DNA of 64,000 nucleotides, from assembly GCF_039544105.1 (NCBI RefSeq), contig NZ_BAABLA010000118.1; one strand, 5' to 3'. The position numbers were made by a program, and so were the translations under genes. Source of the stretch: Haloechinothrix_A salitolerans. Its GTDB lineage: Bacteria; Actinomycetota; Actinomycetes; Mycobacteriales; Pseudonocardiaceae. The notes under the pieces are model-generated. The model ran no database searches and was not told where the DNA came from. It saw only the letters and a list, made by a program, of their open reading frames with translations. Below, in pieces: positions 34,324 through 42,595 of the stretch (positions are counted from its first letter, which is position 1; each line of letters begins with the position of its first letter).

Positions 34324-34351
34324 GTCTGACATTCTACAACGATGTCAGACA
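34323..34351. promoter_or_regulatory. Inverted-repeat operator of the toxin-antitoxin operon
   Basis: TGTCTGACAT and ATGTCAGACA are perfect 10-bp arms separated by nine bases, at the start of the antitoxin gene. Toxin-antitoxin complexes commonly repress their own promoter through such sites. Confidence 0.75.
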
Positions 34352-34425
34352 TCGCCGGGCGACGTTCATTCAGGTGGGCCGCACCGGGCGTGGATCGGGC
34401 AGCCGCACGCGCGCCGTCAGGACTC

Positions 34426-34494
34426 GCTTGACGCCCGTTATGTCAACAGAATCGGACATATCTGGCTCAGATGTTGACGTAGCGGGCGCATAGC
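34426..34494 (+). repeat. 69-nt hairpin repeat, copy 1
   Basis: Starts GCTTGACGCCCGTTATGTCAA, here shortened as GCTTGACGCCCG + TTATGTCAA, and ends TTGACGTAGCGGGCGCATAGC (TTGACGTAGC + GGGCGCATAGC). The arms pair over about 20 positions; the loop holds CGGACATATC. The following TGTCCGATCGGGTGA also recurs after copy 2. It lies between the antitoxin operator and the 3' end of the XRE/MmyB-like regulator; the rest of 34352-34662 is featureless. Confidence 0.8.
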
Positions 34495-34662
34495 TGTCCG
34501 ATCGGGTGACGCCTCTGGACGTCGACGCGCTGCGATCCGCAGCTCACGCGTCGTGGCCTGGGGCCGGTTCGCGGTCGGCCTTGTCACGTGCTGCCCCCTT
34601 GCTATGCGTTGACCGTGCGGAGTCTAGCGTCCGTGGCTGTCGTTCAGATGCGGTCGAGCGGA

Positions 34663-35523
34663 TCACCGCGTGGGGGAGAGGTCCTGGGTGCCGATCACTC
34701 CGAGCAGCGCGAGTTTCTCGTGCTCCGGTGTGCCGGGTGCGGCGGAGTAGACGACGACGGCCTGGTCGGCGTCCGGAACGTGCAGGGTGTCGCAGTCCAG
34801 GGTAAGCGCGCCAACGTGGGGGTGTTCGATTGTCTTGCGGTGGTTGCGCCAGGTCGCGGCGCCGCGCTTCTCCCACAGTTGGGCGAACTCGGCGCTGCCC
34901 GCGCGGAGCTCCGCGAGCAGTCGCCGTAGCTCGGGGTCGTCGGGGTAGCGGGCGGCCGCGGCGCGCAGTGCCTGGACGGCGTGGGCGGCGGTGCTGGCCC
35001 GTTCCTCGGGTGTCTGGGCGACGGCGCTGCGTTCGGGGTCGTTGGCGTCGGGGAGGAAGCGCAGCCGGTTGATGTTGCGGCGGTCTGGTGGGAGCGCGGA
35101 CCAGTCGCCGTGGAGCGCGGAGGCCATCGGGTTCCAGGCGAGGACGTCGCCTTTCGCGCTGAGCACGATGGTTGGCAGGTCGGTGAAGCGGTCGATGAGC
35201 CGCAACACGCTTGGGCGGACGTGCATGTCGATGCGGCCGGGTGCTGGTGGCGGCGTTCCGGCGAGGTGGAACAGCTCGTCGCGTTCGTCGGGGGAGAGGC
35301 GGAGCGCGCGAGCCAGCGACGTCAACACCTGGTCGGACGGTCTGCTGCTGCGGCCTTGTTCGAGCCGGACGACGTAGTCGACGCTGATGCCCGCCAGCAG
35401 CGCGACTTCTTCGCGGCGCAGTCCCGCGACCCTGCGGTGGCGGCCCGCGGGCAGGCCTGCCTGCTCGGGCGTCACCTGGCTCCGCGCCCTGCGCAGGACC
35501 GCGGCCAGCTCCGTTCGGTTCAC
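34663..35523 (-). CDS. XRE regulator with MmyB-like ligand-binding domain
   Basis: 286 residues from a GTG start. The N-terminal HTH is RRVAGLRREEVALLAGISVDYVVRLEQGR, the typical form of this actinobacterial family. The C-terminal domain (RPSVLRLIDRFTDLPTIVLSAKGDVLAWNPMASAL, later TWRNHRKTIEHPHVGALTLDCDTL) is the MmyB-like PAS-related ligand pocket. Such proteins usually control an adjacent, divergent SDR, exactly the arrangement here (102-bp intergenic region). An ATG 24 codons upstream is possible but would place the start in Pro/Thr-rich, non-conserved sequence. Confidence 0.9.
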   Translation of the reverse strand: MNRTELAAVLRRARSQVTPEQAGLPAGRHRRVAGLRREEVALLAGISVDYVVRLEQGRSSRPSDQVLTSLARALRLSPDERDELFHLAGTPPPAPGRIDMHVRPSVLRLIDRFTDLPTIVLSAKGDVLAWNPMASALHGDWSALPPDRRNINRLRFLPDANDPERSAVAQTPEERASTAAHAVQALRAAAARYPDDPELRRLLAELRAGSAEFAQLWEKRGAATWRNHRKTIEHPHVGALTLDCDTLHVPDADQAVVVYSAAPGTPEHEKLALLGVIGTQDLSPTR

Positions 35524-35625
35524 GCTGTCCAGGATGCCGGGTGTCGTGCGCGGGTGGGTAGGAGTGGCGGTCCCATGGTCTGCTGGTCCTGCCACGACAG
35601 TGCGGCGGTGGGCAGCCTCGACGTC

Positions 35626-36345
35626 ATGACGACAGCGAAGATCGCCCTGGTGACCGGGGCCAACAAGGGACTGGGATTCGAGACGACCCGGCAGCTCGCC
35701 GGGCTCGGATGGACGGTGTGGCTGGGTGCGCGCGATGCGGGACGCGGGCGTCTAGCGCTGGCGCGGCTCGGTGAGTCGCTGCCGGACGCCGACGTCCGGC
35801 TCGTCGCGCTCGACGTCACCTCGGACGAGTCGGTCACGGCCGCTTCTGGGCGCATTGCCGAGGAATCCGGGCGCCTCGACGTCGTGGTGAACAACGCGGG
35901 CACCGCTGGGCGGTTCGTCGGACCCGAGGAGACGGCGCCCGCGGACTTCCTGCCCGTGTTCGGGGTGAATCTGCTCGGCCCGATGCGGGTCACCAATGCC
36001 TTCCTGCCGTTGCTGCGCAAGGCGGAGACGCCGCGGGTGGTGATGGTGTCGAGCGGGATGGGCTCGTTCGGCATCACGACCGATCCGGCGCGGATCGAGT
36101 CGACGCTGCACGGGCTGCACTACCCGTCGTCCAAAGCGGCGTTGAACATGGTGACCAGCCAGTACGCCAAGGCGCTGCCCGACGTCGAGGTGTGCGCGGT
36201 CGATCCGGGCTACACCGCGACCGACTTCAACGGCCACAGCGGCACGCAGACCGTGGCCGAGGGAGCCGAGGCGATCGTGCGCGCGTGTACGGCGGAACAG
36301 CTGCCAGGGGCGTTCTTCGACCGGCACGGCGTCGTGCCGTGGTGA
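35626..36345 (+). CDS. Short-chain dehydrogenase/reductase
   Basis: 239 residues. ALVTGANKGLGFETTRQLA is the cofactor site, VNNAGTAG the central motif, VMVSSGMGS and HYPSSKAALN the catalytic Ser and Tyr-x3-Lys. Carbonyl-reductase-like members of this type act on small ketones or aldehydes with NADPH. It is divergent from, and probably regulated by, the XRE/MmyB-like protein. Confidence 0.9.
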   Translation: MTTAKIALVTGANKGLGFETTRQLAGLGWTVWLGARDAGRGRLALARLGESLPDADVRLVALDVTSDESVTAASGRIAEESGRLDVVVNNAGTAGRFVGPEETAPADFLPVFGVNLLGPMRVTNAFLPLLRKAETPRVVMVSSGMGSFGITTDPARIESTLHGLHYPSSKAALNMVTSQYAKALPDVEVCAVDPGYTATDFNGHSGTQTVAEGAEAIVRACTAEQLPGAFFDRHGVVPW

Positions 36346-36402
36346 GGTGGGCTGCGGCACTGCGAGCGTGCGTCGTGTATTACATGGCGTTATACTTTGT
36401 GT

Positions 36403-36636
36403 ATGTCGCAGTCTATGACGATTCGTCTTAACGACGAGACGCAGCACAAGCTTGATGAGCTGTCGAAACGGTTCTCCAGCAGATCCGCTGCGGTGACCGC
36501 TGCGATCGACTATGCATGGCGGGAGCTGCGTGCCGAACAGTTGCGCGCGGAATCGGCCGATATCGCTGCCGATCCGGATGATCAGGCCGAGCTGCGTGCC
36601 GTCGCATCGGAGATGGACGAGATCAGTGCGTGGTGA
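36403..36636 (+). CDS. Ribbon-helix-helix antitoxin (MazE-type)
   Basis: 77 residues. SMTIRLNDETQHKLDELSKRFSSRSAAVTAAIDYAWREL is a MetJ/Arc ribbon-helix-helix domain; the acidic tail (ESADIAADPDDQAELRAVASEMDEIS) is the toxin-binding part. It overlaps the toxin gene by 11 bases. No Shine-Dalgarno is evident; TTATACT lies just upstream of the ATG. Confidence 0.85.
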   Translation: MSQSMTIRLNDETQHKLDELSKRFSSRSAAVTAAIDYAWRELRAEQLRAESADIAADPDDQAELRAVASEMDEISAW

Positions 36637-36937
36637 CGTGTATTGGCTGAAGCCACCGCGCGATGCGAAGGGGCACGAGCAGAAGGGAAGTCGATACGCG
36701 ATTGTCGTGCAGGCCGACGTGATGTTGCTGTCTACCTGGCTTGTCGCGCCAACATCGACCAGTGCGCGCCCAGCGAGCTTCCGGCCGGAGATCGAGATCA
36801 ACGGAAAGACAACGCGTGTTCTGGTGGAACAGACGCGAGCCGTCGACCCGCGGCGGCTGGGCGAGTTCGCCGGCCGACTCGCCCTGCATGAGATGTCCGA
36901 GGTCGATGACGCCCTTCGCGTCGTGTTCGACCTCTGA
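36626..36937 (+). CDS. mazF: MazF-type mRNA interferase toxin
   Basis: 103 residues from GTG. RGDVYWLKPPRDAKGHEQKGSRYAIVVQAD is the MazF core with the catalytic Arg region; TWLVAPTST and the VLVEQTRAVDPRRLG segment with the catalytic Thr complete the fold. It cuts mRNA at short sequences when not bound by the RHH partner encoded immediately upstream. Confidence 0.9.
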   Translation: MRGDVYWLKPPRDAKGHEQKGSRYAIVVQADVMLLSTWLVAPTSTSARPASFRPEIEINGKTTRVLVEQTRAVDPRRLGEFAGRLALHEMSEVDDALRVVFDL

Positions 36938-36974
36938 TGGACGACGTAGTGCCAGTGAACTCGGTGCAGCGTCG

Positions 36975-37169
36975 TTAGGCGCCGATCGGGGCGTCCGCCG
37001 GTGTCGCCCGCCTGGACAGCTGGTCGAGCAGGGCGTTCATCCGGCGTACGGCGAGCTTCGCCGTCGTGGTGTCGTCGGACTGGCGCGCGTCTCTGAGGTC
37101 CGCGAGGGCCTGCTCGATCAGGCGGTGCAGGTGGTCGGCGCGGACGGGAAATCGACGGACGGTGTTCAT
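36975..37169 (-). CDS. Hypothetical small helical protein
   Basis: 64 residues from an ATG with an excellent AAAGGAGG site. Two amphipathic helices (HLHRLIEQALADLRDARQSDD and TTAKLAVRRMNALLDQLSRR) suggest a coiled-coil or helical hairpin. No known family. It lies between MazF (convergent) and the XRE pair. Confidence 0.55.
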   Translation of the reverse strand: MNTVRRFPVRADHLHRLIEQALADLRDARQSDDTTTAKLAVRRMNALLDQLSRRATPADAPIGA

Positions 37170-37365
37170 GCCATCCTCCTTTACGTCGTCATGGACGAAG
37201 GTGGAAACCGGGTGTGCCGGGGGTCGGCCATGCTCGCCCGGCCCACCCGGAGCTTCTGGTGCTGGTCGAACATGACTCCACGGTCGTCGATTCCTTCCCA
37301 TGCCGAATCCCCGAACATGCCTAAAGGGGTACCTATTTTCGGTCGTCTAGGTGTTCCCGGGATGC

Positions 37366-37617
37366 CTACTCGGTCTCGAGCCAGCTCGGGTCGAGGCGTG
37401 CGAGGAAGGCACCGGGTTTGACGTCGAGGGCGTCGATGACCTGGCGCACCTCGATCATGTCGAGGCGACGGATCCCGTGCTCGTACTTGCTGACGTGGGA
37501 CTGTGGCACGCCCAGTCGCTTCGCCAGTTGGGCTTGTGTCACCCCGGCCTCCTTGCGCAGCTGGCTGAGGAGGTCGCATAGCCGCTGATATTCCGGTGTC
37601 TCGCTGGACTTCGGCAT
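37366..37617 (-). CDS. Small XRE-family HTH regulator (paralogue of the one at 28443)
   Basis: 83 residues; SQLRKEAGVTQAQLAKRLGVPQSHVSKYEHGIRRLDMIEVRQVIDAL and the ending DPSWLETE mirror the protein at 28443 residue by residue in the HTH. It follows the double-HTH gene by 10 bp and is probably its operon partner. Confidence 0.87.
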   Translation of the reverse strand: MPKSSETPEYQRLCDLLSQLRKEAGVTQAQLAKRLGVPQSHVSKYEHGIRRLDMIEVRQVIDALDVKPGAFLARLDPSWLETE

Positions 37618-37627
37618 CGTGCGGCCC

Positions 37628-38221
37628 TCAGCTGCCGTCTCGTGTCGACCGGGGTGCTTCGCGCCGCAGCTGGCGATACACGGCGGTGAGGCTCGAGCCG
37701 AGGTGCCACGCGAACGCCTCGAGTTCCACGATGGTCAGCGCGCGGGTGGCGTGTTCGGCCTTGGTGATGGCGGACTGGCTCCTGCCGAGGGCATCGGCGA
37801 GAACTTGCTGACGCAGCGAGCCTCCATCGGGACCGGCGTGCTCGCGTAGTCGTCGCAGGATCTTGCCGAGCTGCTCGGCTCGTCGGCTCTCCTCCGGATC
37901 CGTGTACGCCCAGTCTGTCTCCGGAGCGTCATGCTGGTCGGACGCGGGCTCGTCGTCGCTGGCGATTGGCCCCGCCACACCCGGGGCCGTCGTCTCGTAC
38001 TCGTGCAGGAACTCCTCGACGGGCCACTCCAGAGCGTCGCAGTACCTCTCGGTCCTAAAGACGTCGAAACGTGTCTGCCCCGTCAGCGCGTTCGAAACGG
38101 CGGTTTGCGAGGTGCCGAGTCGGTCGGCGAGTGTCGTTTCGGTGAGGTTGAGCGACTCCATGCGGGCGCGCAACATCGTGCGGAAATGCTTGGCTCGCGG
38201 TGATTTTCTCCAGTAGTCCAC
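37628..38221 (-). CDS. Double HTH regulator
   Basis: 197 residues with an XRE-like HTH at each end: SLNLTETTLADRLGTSQTAVSNALTGQ near the N terminus and RQQVLADALGRSQSAITKAEHATR near the C terminus, joined by an acidic linker (about residues 85-115). The two heads could bind two sites or two regulators could have fused. A perfect palindrome lies 26 bp upstream. The next gene downstream is the 83-residue XRE protein. Confidence 0.8.
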   Translation of the reverse strand: MDYWRKSPRAKHFRTMLRARMESLNLTETTLADRLGTSQTAVSNALTGQTRFDVFRTERYCDALEWPVEEFLHEYETTAPGVAGPIASDDEPASDQHDAPETDWAYTDPEESRRAEQLGKILRRLREHAGPDGGSLRQQVLADALGRSQSAITKAEHATRALTIVELEAFAWHLGSSLTAVYRQLRREAPRSTRDGS

Positions 38222-38247
38222 GGTGCGAAGCGCACCGCGTCGTCATG

Positions 38248-38263
38248 CCATATTTGAATATGG
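38248..38263. promoter_or_regulatory. Palindrome CCATATTTGAATATGG
   Basis: Seven-base arms (CCATATT, AATATGG) around TG, lying 26 bp upstream of the double-HTH gene and in the divergent region shared with the DUF6069 gene. A probable binding site for that regulator. Confidence 0.6.
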
Positions 38264-38311
38264 AATATCTCAGTCGGGACGACGCCAGGTCGGGGGCCGG
38301 GTCTGGGACTC

Positions 38312-38380
38312 GCTTCACGCCCGGTGTGTCAACAGGACCGGGCATATCGGGCGGGAATTTGGTTCTACCGGGCGTGTAGC
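38312..38380 (+). repeat. 69-nt hairpin repeat, copy 2
   Basis: Begins GCTTCACGCCCGG and ends CCGGGCGTGTAGC, which pair closely; the loop contains CGGGCATATC. The inner part of the stem (TGTCAAC against GGTTCTA) is partly broken. The 3' flank TGTCCGATCGGGTGA is the same as at copy 1. Confidence 0.75.
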
Positions 38381-38466
38381 TGTCCGATCGGGTGAGGTGG
38401 ACCCGCGTGTGATCCACGCTACTGTCGCATTGACCTCGACCTTACTTGAAGTTGAACGCTGTGATC

Positions 38467-38907
38467 ATGGTTAATACAGCGACAGCGTCAAGTCAGTCCC
38501 CTCTTGCCGAGCGCATGACCTGGTGGCAGGCGATCGCCGCGGGTGTGATCGTGTCGGTCGTGGCCAACCTCGTCGTGTATCTCGTCGGCAAGGCCGCGGG
38601 GGCATCGTTCCTGCTCATCGACAACGGGAATCCCACCCAGATCGCCGCGGTCGATGTCATCATCTCTGCGGCGGCGCCGCTGGCCATCGGTACCGCACTG
38701 GCGGTTCTGGTGTCGCGCTGGTGGCGACCGGTGCTGCGGGTGGCGCAGGTGGTCGCCGCCGTGCTGGCACTGCTCACCATCGCGGGGCCGGCTATGGCCG
38801 AGACCGACACCGCGACCCTCGTCTCGCTCGGGCTGATGCACGTGCTGGCAGGTGCGATCGCGGTGGCCGTCCTCGAGATCATCCACCGGTCTCGACGTCG
38901 GGTGTGA
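38467..38907 (+). CDS. DUF6069-type membrane protein
   Basis: 146 residues with four hydrophobic segments (AIAAGVIVSVVANLVVYLVG, ISAAAPLAIGTALAVLV, VVAAVLALLTIAGPAMA, LMHVLAGAIAVAVLEII). The pattern, with GNPTQIAAVDVI between segments 1 and 2, matches the small actinobacterial four-helix family DUF6069. Function unknown. The start is uncertain: GTG at 38461 and a TTG further up are possible. Confidence 0.7.
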   Translation: MVNTATASSQSPLAERMTWWQAIAAGVIVSVVANLVVYLVGKAAGASFLLIDNGNPTQIAAVDVIISAAAPLAIGTALAVLVSRWWRPVLRVAQVVAAVLALLTIAGPAMAETDTATLVSLGLMHVLAGAIAVAVLEIIHRSRRRV

Positions 38908-38935
38908 GGAACACGGCATCGAGAGCGGGGGGACA

Positions 38936-38968
38936 CGGCGTCGGGGGCGGGGTTAGCCCCCGACGCCG
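38936..38968. terminator. Bidirectional terminator hairpin
   Basis: CGGCGTCGGGGGC and GCCCCCGACGCCG form a perfect 13-bp stem with a 7-nt loop between two convergent genes. It includes the last codons and the TAA of the substrate-binding protein gene. Confidence 0.8.
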
Positions 38969-40461
38969 GTGTTAATCAGCGGGCCGCAGAGGTAGTCCTT
39001 CGGGGAGATCTTGCGCCACTTGCGGTTGTTCAGCTGGATGAAGGCCGCGCACGGCGACGTCCGCTTGGGGCCGACCGCCATGCCGGTGTGCAGTCCGTTG
39101 CTGGTCCAGTCCTTGACCTTCGACAGTGCCCGCACCATCGACTTCCGGTTCAGCTTCCCGCCGAGGGCGACCGCTTTCTCCACGAACAGTCGGGTCGCTG
39201 ACCACGCGTAGAGGCCGAAGTAGTCCGGTTCCGCGTTGGGGTCGACCTGATTCAGCCAGGCACGGTAGAGCTTCATCTCCTTGTTGTTCATGTTGCTGAA
39301 CAAGTCGTTCGTCGTATAGACGATGGAGCCGTTGCCGTCGTCGCCCGCTTGCTCGACGTATTTGTCGGTGTAGATGGTGGGGTCCTGCAGGAAGATGTCG
39401 GGCTTGTAGTCCTGCTGGCGCATTGCCTGCTGCAACCGCACGGTGTACTGGTACGGGCCGAAGTACTGCACCATCCTGATGCCCTTGTCCTTCATCTGCT
39501 GGACATACGGCGCGTAATTGAACTCGGACGGGTCGATGCCCTGGAAGTAGTCGACGGTGAACCCGCTCTTCTCGTACGCCGTCTTGTACGACCGGGCGTT
39601 GACCTCGGCCGACCGCACCGTCACGTACAGCACGGCGGCGTGATCGGTGACGCCTGGTTCCTTCTTCTCGATGAAGTTCGGGATCGCCGCCGGCACCAGG
39701 TTCGGTGCGATCGAGTAGGCGCTGAAGCAGGTCTGGCAGGCCCGGCGCGCGGGTGACGTCGTCAGCGACCGCATGTCGGGCAGCCCGCAGGACGCCGCGG
39801 CCTTCGCGCCGCCGGAGTCGTCGGCCACCATCGAACCGACCGCGGCGAACGCCTCGTCGCAGGCACGGGTGTAGGCCTGCTGATCGCCCGCGGTCTCCGT
39901 CCGGCCGTCCATCGTCAGCACATTCAGCTCGCGCCCGCAGATGCCTTTCGGGTTGCTGGCGTTGAAGTACGCGGCGTAGGCGCGTGCCGACTGCTGCGCG
40001 GATTCGAACAGCCCAGGGACCGGGCCCGAGATGTCGGCGACGTTGGCGACGGTGATCGTGTCGTCGGTGATGCCGGTCTGGTTCGTGAAGCCGTCACAGC
40101 TCGCCGCCGACCCCGATCCGGTCGCCGCGTTCTCGCCCGACCCGGCGAGGTCACCGGTCGTGGGGGCGGAACCGTTGGTCCCGGTGGCGCCTGCCGCAGC
40201 GTTGTCCGACGCGTCTCCGCCGCCGGTGCCGGTGCCCGTGCCGACGTCCGTCGGCCCGCCACCGACGTCCGCTGGATCGCCTGGTGCGGCGGCCTGGCCG
40301 TCGAGAGCGGTGCCGTTGGCGCGGGCGACGGTGGCGGGATCGAGCTGGGAGCCACACGCCGCGGCGAGCAGCAGCATCACGCCGCCGATGGCGGCGATCA
40401 GCCTGCGCCGAGGTGGGACCAGCCTGCGGGGGACGCGCGTGGCGCCGGACAACCCAGACAA
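38953..40461 (-). CDS. ABC transporter substrate-binding lipoprotein (LivK-type)
   Basis: 502 residues. A basic N terminus and hydrophobic run (LIAAIGGVMLLLAAACGS) give a lipoprotein signal with the lipobox Cys. A Gly/Thr/Ala-rich spacer of about 80 residues follows, then a periplasmic-binding-protein type I fold (GITDDTITVANVADISGPVPGLF, then YNAPYV-like YAPYVQQMKDKGIRMVQYF). It would capture the substrate outside the membrane for the divergently encoded LivHM-G-F permease. The shared intergenic region holds a TnGACAnnTGTCCA operator. Despite the family name the ligand is probably not an amino acid. Confidence 0.9.
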   Translation of the reverse strand: MSGLSGATRVPRRLVPPRRRLIAAIGGVMLLLAAACGSQLDPATVARANGTALDGQAAAPGDPADVGGGPTDVGTGTGTGGGDASDNAAAGATGTNGSAPTTGDLAGSGENAATGSGSAASCDGFTNQTGITDDTITVANVADISGPVPGLFESAQQSARAYAAYFNASNPKGICGRELNVLTMDGRTETAGDQQAYTRACDEAFAAVGSMVADDSGGAKAAASCGLPDMRSLTTSPARRACQTCFSAYSIAPNLVPAAIPNFIEKKEPGVTDHAAVLYVTVRSAEVNARSYKTAYEKSGFTVDYFQGIDPSEFNYAPYVQQMKDKGIRMVQYFGPYQYTVRLQQAMRQQDYKPDIFLQDPTIYTDKYVEQAGDDGNGSIVYTTNDLFSNMNNKEMKLYRAWLNQVDPNAEPDYFGLYAWSATRLFVEKAVALGGKLNRKSMVRALSKVKDWTSNGLHTGMAVGPKRTSPCAAFIQLNNRKWRKISPKDYLCGPLINTGVGG

Positions 40462-40549
40462 TGGTGACTCCTCACGGTGGGGACACGGGCTGCGCTCTCA
40501 TCGAAAGTTCACTGTGATACTCGACACGACGATAATCTAGCCATATGAT

Positions 40550-40563
40550 CAGACACCTGTCCA
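40550..40563. promoter_or_regulatory. TnGACAnnTGTCnA-type operator in the ABC importer intergenic region
   Basis: CAGACACCTGTCCA matches all positions but the first. It sits midway between the divergent substrate-binding protein and permease genes and could control both. Confidence 0.7.
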
Positions 40564-40657
40564 GGTTTGGATCTGGCAATGGGGCGATCCGATCGGAGTG
40601 AGCACACATGACGCGTCCGCCGAAGTGGTCCCTCGCCGCGGGTAGTGGAGCCTGAGC

Positions 40658-42595
40658 ATGGACAGCGTCGTCTCGTTCACCATCCTCGGGCTGTTCACCG
40701 GAGCGGCCTACGCCATCGCCGCGAGCGGGTTGGTGCTGACCTACACGACGACTCGGGTGTTCAACCTCGCGCACGGCGCGCTCGGGATGGTCATGGCCTT
40801 CATCTTCTGGGACTTCAGCCAGCGGCAGGGCCTGCCGACGTGGCTGGCGCTCGTGCTGGTGCTCGGTGTCGTCGCACCCGCGACCGGGTGGGCGATCCAG
40901 CGGTTCGTGACGCGCGGCCTCGGCGAGGGACCGGTCAGCGTGTCGTTGGTCGTGACGGTCGGGCTGCTCGTCGGCTGCATCGGTCTGGCCACGCAGGTGT
41001 GGCCGCCCGCGACGCGGACGCTGCCCCCGTTCTTCAGCGACAGCGGCTTCCAGGTGGGCAGCACCTACGTCACCGCGCACCAGTCGATCACGGTCGTGCT
41101 CGCGGGTGTGGTCGCGCTGCTGCTGTATGGGCTGCTGACCAAGACCAGGATCGGCACCGCCATGCGCGCCGCCGTCGACAACCCCGAACTCCTCAAGTAC
41201 TTCGGAGGCAAGCCCGACCGCGTGGCTGGCCTGTCGTGGGCCATCGGCACGTCGCTGGCCGCGCTCGGTGGCATCCTGCTGACACCGGTCGTCGGACTGT
41301 CCTATTACGACTTGACACTGCTCGTCATCAACGCCTACGCCGCCGCGATGCTCGGCAGGTTGCGGAGTCTGCCGCTGACCCTCGTCGGGGCGATGGGGCT
41401 CGGCGTCCTGCAGTCGTACGCGGTCGCGTACCTGCCGTCCGACGGTCTGCTGTCGGGTGTTCGCTCGGCGATGCCCGCGCTGTTCCTGTTCGCGGTCATC
41501 GTGCTCATGCCGCAGGCGCAGCTGCGGGTCGGGCAGGTCAAGGGCATCGTGTCGGCCCCACTGCCGTCCCGAAGGAGGCAACTCGGCGCGGCGCTCGGGC
41601 TCCTCGTGATGGTCGCGCTGCTGGTGACGGTGCTGTCCGACAGCAGCCTGCTGCTGGTCGGCATGGCCGCGACCTACGCCATGGTCATGCTCTCGCTCGT
41701 GCTGCTCACCGGCTACGGCGGCCACGTGTCGCTGGCGCAGTTCACCTTCGCCGGTATCGGGGCCCTCGTCTACGCCAAGCTCGACGAGCCGACGCTGTCA
41801 GGGCTGGCGGTGTCGGCGCTGGTCGCCGCGCTGGTCGGCGCCGCCGTCGCCGTCCCGGTGCTGCGGCTGACCGGGCTCTACCTCGCGCTGTCGACGCTGG
41901 CGTTCGGCCTGCTCATGGACAAGATGGTGTTCCAGACCGGAATCGCGTTCGGCACCAACGGCTCGCTCGACGCCGAGCGCCTGACCATCCTCGGGACGTC
42001 GTTCTCCTCGCTCGGCCGTTACGTCCTCGTCATGACGATCTTCCTGGTGCTCATGGCGCTCGCCCTGCTCGCGCTGCGGCGCGGCGCCATCGGCAGGCTG
42101 CTCATCGCCATGCGGGACAGCCCCGCCGCCTGCGGCACGCTCGGGCTCGACACCCGCTGGTTCCGGGTCGGGTTGTTCGCGCTGTCGGCGGGGATGGCCG
42201 GGCTCGCGGGCGGGCTGTTCGCGGGGCTGCGTGGCACCATCGGCGCGTCCGACTTCCAGGTGCTGGCGAGCCTGCCGTTGCTGCTGCTCGCGGTCGTCTT
42301 CGGCGTGACGTCGGTGACCGGTGCGGTGCTCGGCGGTGTCGGGCTGATGTTGCTGCCGGTGCTGCAAAGCGGCAACCCGTCGCTCGCCGGTCTGATCTTC
42401 GCGCTGGTCGGCTTCGGCGCGGTCGCGCTCGGCCGCGACCCCAACGGGCTTGCCAACCGGCTGTTCGCCCTGGGCAGGGCGGTACGCGCCGTCGCGACGC
42501 GCGAGTCCGATGTGGACGTCGAAGCCACACGGGACGCCGAGGCCACACGGGACGCCGATGCCACGGGGGAGGTGCCCGCGCATGTCACTTCTTGA
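40658..42595 (+). CDS. ABC transporter permease, fused LivH-LivM
   Basis: 645 residues and about 17 hydrophobic segments. Residues 1-300 are LivH-like (TRVFNLAHGALGMV, AAVDNPELLKYFG, NAYAAAMLGRL) and residues 310-600 LivM-like (LLTGYGGHVSLAQFTFAGIGAL, MRDSPAACGTLGLD, GTIGASDFQVL). Both halves of the membrane channel are thus in one chain. The C-terminal tail has an acidic repeat (EATRDAEATRDADATG). The last 14 bases overlap the ATPase gene start. It forms one operon with two ATPases and two accessory proteins. Confidence 0.92.
   Translation: MDSVVSFTILGLFTGAAYAIAASGLVLTYTTTRVFNLAHGALGMVMAFIFWDFSQRQGLPTWLALVLVLGVVAPATGWAIQRFVTRGLGEGPVSVSLVVTVGLLVGCIGLATQVWPPATRTLPPFFSDSGFQVGSTYVTAHQSITVVLAGVVALLLYGLLTKTRIGTAMRAAVDNPELLKYFGGKPDRVAGLSWAIGTSLAALGGILLTPVVGLSYYDLTLLVINAYAAAMLGRLRSLPLTLVGAMGLGVLQSYAVAYLPSDGLLSGVRSAMPALFLFAVIVLMPQAQLRVGQVKGIVSAPLPSRRRQLGAALGLLVMVALLVTVLSDSSLLLVGMAATYAMVMLSLVLLTGYGGHVSLAQFTFAGIGALVYAKLDEPTLSGLAVSALVAALVGAAVAVPVLRLTGLYLALSTLAFGLLMDKMVFQTGIAFGTNGSLDAERLTILGTSFSSLGRYVLVMTIFLVLMALALLALRRGAIGRLLIAMRDSPAACGTLGLDTRWFRVGLFALSAGMAGLAGGLFAGLRGTIGASDFQVLASLPLLLLAVVFGVTSVTGAVLGGVGLMLLPVLQSGNPSLAGLIFALVGFGAVALGRDPNGLANRLFALGRAVRAVATRESDVDVEATRDAEATRDADATGEVPAHVTS

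Noticed and set aside
40472..41725. 417-codon minus-strand frame within the permease gene
   Set aside because: Composition is dominated by Gln/Arg/His/Asp and it mirrors a clear membrane-protein gene; no binding site or homology.
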